Below are positions 1-11,393 of a stretch of 64,000 nt of DNA, piece by piece. Below the pieces are notes generated by a model. The model did no database searches, was not told the origin of the DNA, and saw only the letters and a list, made by a program, of their open reading frames with translations. The DNA is taken from the NCBI RefSeq assembly GCF_000002595.2, contig NC_057010.1, positions 6,005,527 through 6,069,526 of the forward strand, read 5' to 3'. How positions within the stretch are numbered: the first letter of the stretch is position 1; the number at the start of each line of letters is the position of its first letter. The DNA is from Chlamydomonas reinhardtii. Lineage: Eukaryota; Chlorophyta; Chlorophyceae; Chlamydomonadales; Chlamydomonadaceae. The position numbers and the translations under genes were made by a program.

Positions 1-3000
1 GGCGGCAGTAGCAAGAAGGGCAGCCGCAAGGTGGCGCTGGAGGGGCCGGCGGGGCCGCGATTTGTCGAGGACTCGCCCGAGCCCCAGCCGGAGCCGGAGG
101 CGGGTAAGGCACCGGACCCGCAGGCAGCAGGCGCCGCAGGTGGCGAGGGGGGCGCGGCCAGCGGCAGCTCGGACCGGCCTGCCAGCGGCCAGCCGCGGCG
201 GGCGAGGCAGGGCCAGCCGCCGGGGCGAAACAGCCGGAATGCCACAGGCAGCGGCACCAGCGGCGAGGCGAGGGAGGAGGCCGGTCCTGAAGTCGACGCC
301 TCAGAAGCGACGGCGGAGGCGGGTGGCGACACGGGGCCTGCGGAAGCAGCCGCGGACGCAGGTCCGGCTGAGGGTGAGGCGACGCAGGCGGAAGCCGGGC
401 CTCCCCCGGCCGAGTCTGCGGCGGCTGCCAGCAGCCGTGCGGCACGTGTCAGTCTCAAATTCTCTGATGAACCCGACGCCGAGGCGCATGGCGCTGCTAA
501 TGTTGCTGCTGCTACTGCCGCTGACGGCGCTACTGCCGCCGCAGCACCACAGCCCCATCCGGAGTCCCAGCCGCAGCCCCAGCATGAGGCGTCCGCCGAG
601 TCCGCCGCCGCGCCGCCCTCGGTGCGCAGTGCCGGCATGTCGGCGGAGGCGTCGCTGCTGCCCGCCGTGAGCGTGTGGGACCTGCACGACGGCGCGCACC
701 CGCCCGCCGACCTGCTGACGCCCGTGATAGGCCTCAGGGCCGCCATGGACGCCGCAGAGGCCAGCCGGGCCGCCGGCGGCCACGGCAGCGACGTCGGCGA
801 CGGCGCCAGCAGCGTGGGCGGCCCGCTGTCGGCGGAGGCGTCCCTCACGTCTCCGCCAATGGACACGCGCGGCATGGGCTTCGCGTTTGGCGGGGCGGCA
901 GGGCCGGGAGTAGGGGGGCCGGCGGACGCGGCGGGGCCGACCGCGTCCGCGTCGTTCCTCGCGGCGGTGGGCGTGGCGCCTGGGCCGGGTAGTGGTGGTG
1001 GTGGTGGTGGCGGGGCTGCGCTGGCATCCGGCATGATGACGCCGGCGCTGGTGCTCCGGCCGGCGGCGCCGGCAGCCGTGAAGGACGCAGGTGCCGTCCC
1101 CGCCGCGGCACAGGAGCAGCAGGACCAGGAGCAGCAGCCGGGCGATGCGGCACCCACCGGCAATGAGGCAGCCGCCGACGAGGCCAAGGCTGCAGGCGAC
1201 GCCTCCTCGTTACCGCCGCGGCCCGCGCCCGCGCCTCGCAGCCTCATCAGCAAGATCGGTGGCGGCAGCCAGGCAGGCAGCGCCGCCGGCAGCAAGGCCG
1301 TCAGCCGCACCGGCAGCCGCACCGCCTCCGCCCACGTGTCGCCGTCGAGCTCCCGCCGCGTCACCGGCAGCGGCGACATGCTGCCGGGCGTCACCTCCAC
1401 CGCACCTGCGTCTGCAGCTTCTGCTGCAGCTGCATCGGTCCCAACGGGGCTGCCTCCGCGACCGCCGGCAAGCAGTGGTGGCGGCAGTGCAAGGTCTGCT
1501 GGACCAACCATGGCCGAGGCTGCGGCCACTGCCGCAGCGGGCGGCCTGAGCAGCGTTGACAGCACTGCCGCCGCCGCCGGCTGCTCCTCAGCCCGGGAGC
1601 GGCCCTCCACGCCCATGTCTGAGGCGCCCAGCCTCGATGACGGCCGGTCGGAGCAGGGCGAGGCCGTGGCTGGCGGCGACGAGCTGCTGCTAGGGGACTG
1701 CAGCCACCCCGTGCTGCCGCCGAGGTCCATGCCCTCGCCGCCGCCTGGCCAGGACGAGGCACGCTGCGCTGCTGCCCCTCCTGTGGGGACACAGCCGGCA
1801 GCGGCGGACCCTGCAGCTGCGGCCGGCATGCGCGAGGGCACTGGCAGCGGCGCCGGCGATGGCGCCACTAGCAGCCTGGCCACCCAGGACGGCAGTGTTG
1901 ATGCGCGGGAGGCGGCGGAGGCGGAAGCCGCCGCGCGGCGGCCGCACGCCCGTGTGCTGCTGGGCGCCGCCGCCGCCGCCCCCGCCCTGGCTTCCATTGA
2001 GGACTCGTTCGCGCCTTCGTCTGAGGCATCTGGCGCCGTCGTCGCGGGTGCCGAGGCGGCGGATGTGGGCCGGAAGCCCTCCAAACTGCGCATGCGGATC
2101 GCGGAGGGCCCCGTCGGCGTGTCAGCGCTTGAGGGCGAGCGAGGCGACGTGAAGCCGTCGTCGCTGCGGCCAAAGCTGCGCATGAACGACGACAGCAATG
2201 ACGCCGACGACAACGATGGCGCCGCCTCGGTTGCCGCCTCCAACACCATGCGCTTCATGCCGGCCCGCGCCTCGGTTGGCGGGCTCAAGCCCACTGAGAA
2301 CGGTGGAGGCGGCGGTGCCATGTCGGCGCGGGGCTCCGTGGCTGGTCATGTCAGCGGCCACGGTGGAGGCGGTGGTGGTGTGACAGGGCCGTGCCAGCCA
2401 CTGGCGAACGCGCTGGCGACGCAGTTCAAGTTCCACCGGCAGCGGGTGGCGGCGGTGTACAGCGCGCCGGTGGTGTTTGGCGAGGAGGCGCTGGGTGACC
2501 CCGTGCCCGCTGCGGTGGAGGCGGGCGCGACGGCGGGCAAGAAGGGCGCTGCGGAGCCCACCAAGTGAGCGCGCGCGCAAGCAGCGCTAGCGTGCGCGCC
2601 TTGCGTGCGCGTGCTGCGCTTGTCATGCTTGCATGTGGGCCTGGTCTGTTGGCCTGCCCGTGCACGTTTGTAGATTGCCCACACGCCGTCCGTTCACCCA
2701 TTTCCGATCCCATATTTCCGCAACCCCGCCGCAACACCCCCAGGCCGCCGATGGTGCACTCCGCCATCGCCACCGCGCGCTGCGAGCTGATCCTGGTGCC
2801 GGCGGCGCTGCTGCGGGCGCTGCTGCCGCCGCCCGCGCAGGTGCCGGGGCTACTAGGCAAGGTGGCGGCGGCAGCGGTGGCGGCGCAGCGGCGGCTGCTG
2901 CAGGCCACCGGCCACAACACAAACGACTCGGGGCACGTAAGCAACATGGGCGCTTTGCATTTTCACGATCTGCATTCCACATTGTGACCCGAATCTAACC

Positions 3001-6000
3001 CCGTGGGAGGTCATGGAGTTACCGGTATGCCGGCTTCGCCGTTCTGAAACGCGTAACTGTTAGTCCGTTTGGCCGCACCTCACTCCCCCAAGAAGCCACG
3101 CACCTACCACCGCCGCCTGTGTGCCGCCCACCTGAATCCGCAGGCGCAATGGCCCGCCGCCGCCGACCGGGTACGCGAGGTGCTCACCAGCACACAGCCC
3201 GGCCAGCGGCAGCCATGGCAGGTGGAGCTGCTGGCGGCGGCCTTCAGCGGCATGCCGGCATTCGCGCGCCTCACATGGCAGGTGAGAGGGGGCGTGCGGG
3301 TTCGCGTTGATTGCGGATGGCCGGATCGGTATGCCCTGCCCTGTCGTCTGGCTCCGTTCTCAATGGAACCGTGACCTACTGTTCCCTCCTTCCTCCCCTG
3401 CTGATCCTTTTCCTGATATCCTGATCCCAATTAATCAACCCTGCAACCCCACTCCAGGCCCGGTTGCGCGTGTTCCAGGAGCTCGAGTACCGCCGCCTGC
3501 CGGTGGGCTCCAGCCTGGACCTGGCCCGACTCACGGTCACTGAGAAGGAGCTGCCGGACCCCGCGGCGGCGGCAGCGGCAGCGGCAGCACGCAACGGCCT
3601 GCTGTCGACCCGCATGAGCCAAGCGGTGATCTCGCCGCCGCCTCCGCCGGACCCGTCCTCGGCGCCACCACCCTCAGAAGCGGCAGGGCTGCAGCAGGGG
3701 CAGGAGCAGCACCAGCACCAGGGGCAGGGGCAGGGGCACAGCCTCAGCGTGAGCCCGGTGGCAGGCCTTGCGGCGGGCGCAGCGGTGTCGGCGTCTCCGC
3801 CGGCGCCGTCTGCCGGTGCCGCCGGTGCGACAGACGCCATTCCGCCGGTGCTGCCCAGCGCCGCCGGACAGGGCGCGGCAGTGGCCGGCTCCGCGCCCGG
3901 CTGCCCTGCGGCCACACCACCCGTCGGCGCCCCGGCCGCTGCGGCAGCAGCAGCGGCGGACATTGCAGCATCTGCCGTCGCCACCCACGCATCTGCCCCT
4001 GCTGCCGCTCAGCGGCAGTCCAGCACCGCCTCGGCCGCCTCCACTGACGGCAGCAACGTACCCGGCCAGGCATCCGGCTCTGGGGCCCAGCAGCAGCAGC
4101 AGCAGCACCAACCAGACCACCAGCTACAGCCGCAGCTACAGCCGCAGCAGCAACCGCACCAACACCACACGGTCGAGGCGGTGTTCGACCCCTCAGCCGA
4201 GGAGCCCCTCATTCCCTCCCTGGCGCTGTTGCAGCGCGCGAGCGCCAGCACCATCACCGGCGACGGCGGCATTGGCGACGGCAGCACCCCTCGCGGCGGC
4301 GGCGTGGCGCCCACTGAATCAGCGCTGGCGGCCGCCGCGGCCGCTGACATGCTGCGCCTCACCACCATGTACACGGCCGAGTCCTCCGCGCCCTCCGTCG
4401 GTACGCCCTTCACACCCGCAACGCCACATGACCCCGCCGCGGCTGCCGCCATGTCCGCAAAGTACGCAAACTACATTATCGGCGAGGCCAAGCGCGGGCC
4501 CATGACACCGCCCACACCAGTGGCGACGCTACCAGCGGCACAGCTGACGGCGCCAGTGGAGCACTTCCCGCCCAAGCCGGAAGCACCTCCCGCAGCCGCG
4601 CCGCCGCCGCAGCCGCTTCCGGATCCGACGCAGCGGCCGGCGCCGGCGCGGGAGCCGCCTGCTCCGCCGCCGGCCACGCGACAGAAGCAGCGCGAGGCGG
4701 TGGCGCTCCGCCTGGATGACAAGTGCGTGCGTGTATGTTTAGGGTTGATGTCCAATCTTGTATCGTGGGCTGTAGGGGGATGCAGGAAGTGTCCTCCATG
4801 CTTGATGGCGACCAAGATGGAGAACACACACGCCCTGTCCCTCGGGCTGTCGGGCGTATTCTCACTTGCACTTGTCCACCCTCGTCAGGGCCTACTGGTG
4901 TATCTGGGGAGACATCGCACTGGAAGCCGCCCCCGCACCGCCCGCGCCGGCGCGCAGCGAGGGCGGCGAGGACGGCGACGACACGTCCGCGCCCGCCTCC
5001 CGCCGGGCATCCGGTGTGGGGCCTTACGGGCCCGCACACGCCTCCATCACCGGTGGCGGCGGCGGCGGCTTCACCTCCGCTGCAGCTGCAGCTGCTGCCG
5101 CTGTGGCTACTGCTGCTGCTTCCGGCGATATCTCCGCACGTGCTGCTACAGCCGGGGGCCACAAGCTACAGCTCGTGGGTCTGGGCGACGCCTTCAGCGG
5201 CAGTGCACTGGCTGATGCTACAGCCGCTGCCCTCAACACGCCCGTCATGCTGTCATCCACGCCTCGCATGTCCACCACCGGCGGCCCAGGCGACATCCAG
5301 CTACAGCCTTCCATCGCCGGCGCACCCACCGCAGAGGGCTCCTTTGCCCAGGGCTCCCGGCGCCAGCCGTCTCCCACCTCGCCTCAACGCCGCAACACCG
5401 GCTCGCCTTCTTCGCCTAAGCGGCAGCAGCAGCGGGAGCAGCCGCCGGCGCCGCCGCCGCCCCAGGTGCCGCTTCTGTGTCTGGATCCCCACACTGCCGA
5501 AAACGCCGCGCTCTTACACGAGTCGCTTCCACTCGGGGACAACATCCTCCGAGCGCGCGTGCTCACAGCCGGCGGCGACCACCCGCCGCCGCCGTCTGAG
5601 GGCGGCGAAGTCGCCCACTCCGCCGGCGGCGCAGGTGGCGGCTACGCCGAGGTGTTGTGCATGAGTAAGCCCATGTTTGAGCTGATTGCCGGCGGCATGG
5701 GTCGCAGTGTGCCGCCGGCGGTGCTGCCGGTGCTGGCGCGGCACGTGGACTGGCTGGCGGGCGCGGGTGTGGACCTGGCGGCCATGGCGGCGGGCATGGA
5801 GGGCAGGTACAAGCTGGAGGAGCACAAGCAGGTGCGCAGGGCAGTGGGGGAGGCAGTCGGGGAGGCAGTGGGGGGAGGAGGGTGCTGAGGCAGTGGATCG
5901 CTGCTGGGGCAGGGGCCACTTGCCTGCCGTCTGCATGTCAATACCCCGCTACGTCCTGCACCCGTGGCTTTATAAAGGTGTCTCCTCTGCTCACAGCGGC

Positions 6001-9000
6001 TCTTGCTGTCTATCCTCTCACACACGCACACACGCCAATGCACGCAGGGCACGGAGCTGCTTCGCGCCGGCGAGGCCGCCCCCGCTGTATTCCTTGTGGC
6101 TGCTGGCGAGTGCGTCATGCGCGGCCCCGTGGTGGGGCTGCGGCCGGGCGCCACGGCGGGCGGCGGCAGCTTGGACCTGGCCACACTGCGGGAGGGCTCC
6201 ACGTGCGGCGAGCTGAGCCTGCTGGCAGGGAGGCCGCTGTGGTGCGTGCAGAGGCGTGGGGGCGTGGGGGCATGGGGGCGTGTGGCATACGGCGATGGAA
6301 AGTGGGAACGCTAAGGACCAAGCGATGCAGCCGTACAGCGTGTTACTTATTGTTACTGCCGCTCATGCGCCCCTCAAATGACCACCTTTCTCACGACCTT
6401 TACTGCCGCATTGCAACAGGTACTCGCTGGTGGTGGCCTCACCCACCGCCAAGGTGATTGCGCTGGACCTGCAGGCGCTGCGCGGCTGGCTGTTGGGCGC
6501 GCCGGCGGGCATGGCGGCGGCGGCCGAGGTGGTGGCGGCGGTGGCGGAGGTGGACATTGCGCTGTACGGCCGCGCCGTGAAGCAGATCGCGATCCAGGTG
6601 CTCAACGAGAAGTTGGAACTGAGCATGTTCCAGTCCAACATGAAATCCATGATCCGCAGGGTCATCGAGGTGAGGCGTCTGGGAACGTTGGATTTTTGTG
6701 GGATGTGGCACCATGGATGCACTGCTGCCAAGCTGGCCGCAGCCCTAGCGTCGTATGCCTCATCCCGGCAATGCCAAGCTAACGGCAATGAACCCAAACC
6801 GCTCGCGCATGCCCTCGGCCCCGGCCGCTTACCCCCAACTCGACCCACACTCACCCACACTATGTCCTCCACGGTATCCACCACTGCTGAATCCATCATG
6901 ATTGGATCCACCACCCCGCACAGGACAACGCCTCCGAGCTCAACGCCATCCTGGCACAGCAGCTGCAGCAGGAGGCCGCAGCCTCGGCCGCAGCGGCGGG
7001 GGGCAAGGCCGCCGCCGCCGCGGCCGCCGCGGCCGCCGCCTCGCGCCCGCGCACCATCGTGCTGGAGGGCTGGGACCAGGTGGAGGCCATCGCCGCCTCC
7101 GTGGCGCGGCCCTACGAGCCGGGGGTGCAGTCCTGGGAGCTCATCGCGCAGGTGGGGCGCTGGCAGCCGGGTGCCAGTGGGGGAGCTGTACGCACGCGTG
7201 TGTCGGTGTGCGCGCGGCTGGGCGGTGTGGGCTTGGCCTCTGGACGGATTGGGGGCCAGGCGCTTTCTGGCCCTGCAACGCTCGACCTTGCTAACCCCTC
7301 TATCGCCACGCCAACCTCGACAAAACCCGCCCGCAACCCCGCCCGCACAGGCGCGCTTCAACGCCGCCCGCCGCGCCAAGGCTCGCTACCTGGACTCGCT
7401 CTACACCGCCACCGCACTGGCCACGCAGGAGGACGCGGGCGGGCACGCCGCGGGCGGGCAGCGCGTGGCACTGCCTGCGCCCGGCCCGGTGGCGGCGGGG
7501 CTGGCGGCGCCGGGCACCGTGCGGCAGCCGCACCTGCACGACATACGCGTGGTGCCCAAGGTAGGAAAACAAACAAGCGGGGCGTCGAGGGCACTCCATG
7601 GCAAGCAGCGCTAGGGTCTTGCAGGAATACCGTACGCCACCTGGGCTGACACGCTGCCTGAGTGCCGTGTTTCCGCCGCGTATTGTGTTCAGCTTCCTCC
7701 TTCGATAGGCTGACAGAAGGTTGGCAATCAGCATGAACGCTCCCCGCTTTGGCTTTGCTCATACTACCGTAATAATTGCACCGTTTGCTCCTGTATATCA
7801 TGTGTTGCTTGCAGGACCTGCGCGGCGGTGAGGTGGAGGTGCGGCGTCGCGGCGGCGATGCGGTGTTGCACATGCCCCCGCACGAGCTGTCCGCAATGAT
7901 GGGGGCGGCCGTACACCTGGTGGCGCCAACCGCAGTGGCGGCGGCCGTGGGCGCCGTGGCGGCGGGGGCCAGCAGCGCCGCCGCAGCAGCAAGGGCTGCC
8001 GGGGCTGCAGGGCCAGGCACGGAGGGCTCTGGGAAGGGCGCCGGGACTGACGGCGGACTATCGGCGACCGGCGGCGCCAGTGCCAGCGCAGCAAGCGTCA
8101 CCGCGGGCGCCTCTGCCAGCCTGCTCGCACGCAAGCCCGTCAACTACGCGGCTACAGCCGTCAGCGGCGGTTTTGGCAGCGACCTGGGCTCGCCCAGCCG
8201 CAACGCCAAGCGGCCGGCAGGGGCGCCGGTGGAGGGCCTAGGCCGCGCGCTCACGGCCGCGCGCCGCACGTATGCAGACTACTACGGCGCGCCCGGCACC
8301 ACCGATGACGACGGCGTTGAGAGCCCTGCAGCGGGCGCTGCTGCGGGTGCTGGTGCAGAAGACGACAACACGGGCGGCAGCAAGCCCGGGCTTGGAGCCA
8401 CTGCCGGCGGCGGCGTGGCGGGGTTTCGCTCCCGGCTGCGTGTGTCCGCGCCGGTGCTTGACGCGCCGACGGTGGTTCAGCTCAGCCCCGGCCCCGTGGC
8501 CCCCTGGGACTCCAAGGGCCGGCTGCCGCCCTGGAACCTCAACGGCGAGGCCGCGGGCGCCGGAGAGCCGCGTCGCTTCCCTTGGGACGCGCCCACTGCC
8601 GGCGCCGGCGCCGGCGGCGCCAGCCGCCTTGGCGGCGGCGCCGCCGCCGACCACCTGGCTCGTCAGCGCGAGCTGCTGGCCAGCGGCGGCGCGGCGTCCA
8701 CGGCTTGGTCGACGGCGCCACTGGAAGGCCACCGCGGGCGGCTGGTGGTGGCTCTGAGTGCGGCGCCGTCCATGGCCAGTGTGGCGCTGGACCCGGAGAC
8801 GCGGGCGCTCATCGAGCGGCAGATGGAGGAGGAGGAAGCGGCGGAGGCGGCGGAGGCGGAGGTGGCGGAGCAGGAGGCAGTGCGGATGGCGCTGGGCGAT
8901 GCGGCGGCTCGGAAGCTGCTACAGGCCGGGCTGCAGCCGGCGGCAGCGGCGGGGTCGGGGCCGGTGGCGGCGGACGCGATGGCGGCGGCGGAGCGGGCAG

Positions 9001-10628
9001 CTAGCCTTTCCTCAACCACCGCCACCAGCCTCAGCGGCTCTTTGGGCTTCAGCCGCCCGGGCACCTCTCTCACAGACGACCCTCATGGCAGCCTGAACGG
9101 CTCGCAGCCCGACTCACGAAGCGCCAGTCGGGCGGGCCAGCTGCTGCAGCCCCCCCACGGCCACCATCCGCACGGGCACCGCGCCAGCAGCGGCATCACG
9201 GCGGCCGAGGTGCGCGGGCTGACGGAACTGCCTGTGCACGTGCTGGCCAGCATTGGCGAGGAAGACTCCATGGAGGTTCTGGCGGCGCTGGAGGGAGCGC
9301 AGCAGCACATGGCAGCGGTGGCGGCGGCGCGGGCGGCGGCGGGGCTGCCTCCCGCGCCATCGGCGTTGGCATCGGCATCAATGACGGCGCTGCCGCCGCC
9401 GCCGGCCCGCGCTAGCGCCGGCGCCTGGATAAGCAAATCCCAGGAGATCTCTGCTGGCGGCGGCGGCAAGGCGTCAACGCTGCCGCCCCTCCGGGCGGCG
9501 CAGCGGCCGACGTCCACGCCACCCGCGGCGGTGGGCTCTGTTTCCAGTCTATTGCTAGGCGGCGGCGCCAGCGCCGTCAGCGCCCCTGGCCCCCTGGCAG
9601 ACGCATCCAGCTCAGCCCTGCTGCATGGCCTGACGGCGGCAGCAGCGACGGCGTCTGACGCCCGGTCGACAGCGTCGGGTGCCGCCGCCAGCACCCAATC
9701 CGGCGCCAACGCCGCCAACGCGCACGCGGCGGCGGCGGCGGCTCGGCGCAGCCGCATCCAGGCGCGCAACGCTGCGCCGGCGGCGGCGGGGGGCGAGGTG
9801 GCCGAGGCGCCGGACCGGGCGTTCTGGGTGCGCGACCGGCTGCACGACCCTCAAGGCCTGGCGAGCTCCGTCATGGCTGACGCGGCCGCGCGGGCGGTGG
9901 TGCAGGCGGTGGAAGGCGGCGGCGCGCCGCCCGACCCCCTGTCCATGACCGCGCCGGCGGCGCTGGGCGGCGTCGGCGGCGGCGGCACCAGTCGCGTGGG
10001 GCCCTCGACCAGCACCAGCGCCAATGTGCTACTGGCGTCAGCGGGTCGGCCGGCCATTCCCACGGCGGCAGCTGGCAGCAGCACAGCCTCAGGCCGGTCG
10101 CCGCGGCTGCAGCCGCTGAGGCGCAACGCCTCCTCGGCCACCGCCGCCGGCAAATCCGCAGCCACCACGCCGCGGCAGAGGCCTTCTGGCGGCGGCGGAG
10201 TTGCGGGTGGCTTGGCGGCGGCCGCTCCGGCGGCGGCGGAGCTGGCGGAGCAGGGCATGTTGTACGTGACGCTGGTGGTGCCGCCGGCGCCCAAGCTGCT
10301 CCCCGAGTTCCCGTCCCCGGCGCAGGCGCGCGAAGCCGCGGAGGCAGCTGAGGCGGCGGAGCGGGCAGCCCGTGAGGCCCGCGTTGACGCCGCTATCAAC
10401 AACCCCGCGACGCGGCCACTGTCGATTGATCATCGGGGCGAAATGCGCTACGTGCCCAACTACCTGCGGCAGCGGCAGCGGCCGCCGCTTGCGCCGCCGC
10501 CCGTGCGGCCGGTGCTTCTGGATGGGGAGGATGAGGGCAGCAGCTGGGTGGTACCGAGCTATACGAGTGGCATCGGCTTCACTGACGGGTTTTATGATGA
10601 GGACAGCCAAGTCATATACTTTGACTGA
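1..10628 (+). CDS. Large protein with two degenerate cyclic-nucleotide-binding folds (5' partial)
   Basis: The frame is open through the left edge, so the start lies outside the window. Phase-consistent exons are 1-2564, 2744-2936, 3093-3281, 3458-4722, 4889-5831, 6048-6241, 6420-6669, 6924-7151, 7351-7560 and 7815-10628, giving 2949 residues in view. A first cyclic-nucleotide-binding-like fold spans about residues 815-895: VVFGEEALGD, then SAIATARCELILVPAALL across intron 1. A second spans about 1700-1815: LLRAGEAAPAVFLVAAGECV, STCGELSLLAGRPLW, then VIALDLQALRGWL. The family's phosphate-binding cassette normally reads FGE-x-AL followed by Arg-x-Ala; neither copy keeps that arginine, so ligand binding is doubtful. 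The rest is low-complexity Ala/Gly/Ser/Pro sequence, with an acidic, probably coiled segment near 8821-8900. I see no membrane segments or kinase domain. A signalling or scaffold role is inference. The fold assignment is fairly sure and exon borders are probable. Confidence 0.8.
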
Positions 10629-11393
10629 TAATGTGCGCAGGTTCATGCATGTGCAGATGTGCTTGTGATGGTGGGGGCGGTCGGATACTGTGTGCGCGGT
10701 CTGGGTCGCGGAGGATGCGCAGGTGCTGAAGGTAGGGGTGCTGAGGGCCTGAGGCGGAGGCTAACTTCGGTGAGATGCACAGACTGCATTCGGCGCTGAG
10801 GTGCCCGACTGCTGAACTGGCAGAACTGCCCATGACTCGATTTCGGGCGGGCCCAGACAAGGAAGGCTCCAATCAGTCCAATGGGAGCTCTCAAAACACG
10901 CACAATGTTGGCAACCCGCACGCTCCGATTGCCTGCTAGCTACGGAGCCTCCAGCAGCTATCCACGGCAGCTATCCACGCTCGTGCGGCGCCGCCCTGCC
11001 ACTGCGCCTTGATGCCCGCAATCTGGCAGCCAGCCGGCACTTCCACACAGGCCTCGCCGATGGGGTGAGGCGGTGAGGGAGGAGGCGGTGAGGGAGGAGG
11101 GTGAGATGGAGGCGGGGGAGTTGGCGATGGAGGGGCTGAGCGGGGCGACAGGGGCTGACGGGATGTGGCGGGTTCAGTGCAGCTGTGAATCGCGGCACCC
11201 TAATAACGCGTTTGGTCTCGCATCCGCACTGCCGACTATTAGTCCTGACTGATTAGCCTGGTAGTACCACGCCTAGTATTTCAAGGGAAGTACCTAAACC
11301 CTAGACTGCGCTGCAGCATACGCATTTCGCGCTCCAGGCGCGGTACTCGACAAGCGACTAGTCTTCTTGCTTAGAAACGAACATATATCAAGT
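10629..11393. other. Intergenic stretch, nothing recognised
   Basis: This holds the 3' flank of the nucleotide-binding-fold gene and the 5' flank of the next gene. I see no RNA gene, no repeat longer than a G-rich patch near 11060-11125, and no TGTAA poly(A) signal. Confidence 0.5.

Noticed and set aside
31-2568. A complete 845-residue gene ending at 2568
   Set aside because: The frame is open to the left edge, begins at 31 with GTG rather than ATG, and the TGA overlaps a good GTGAGC donor; splicing to 2744 continues a cyclic-nucleotide-binding fold.
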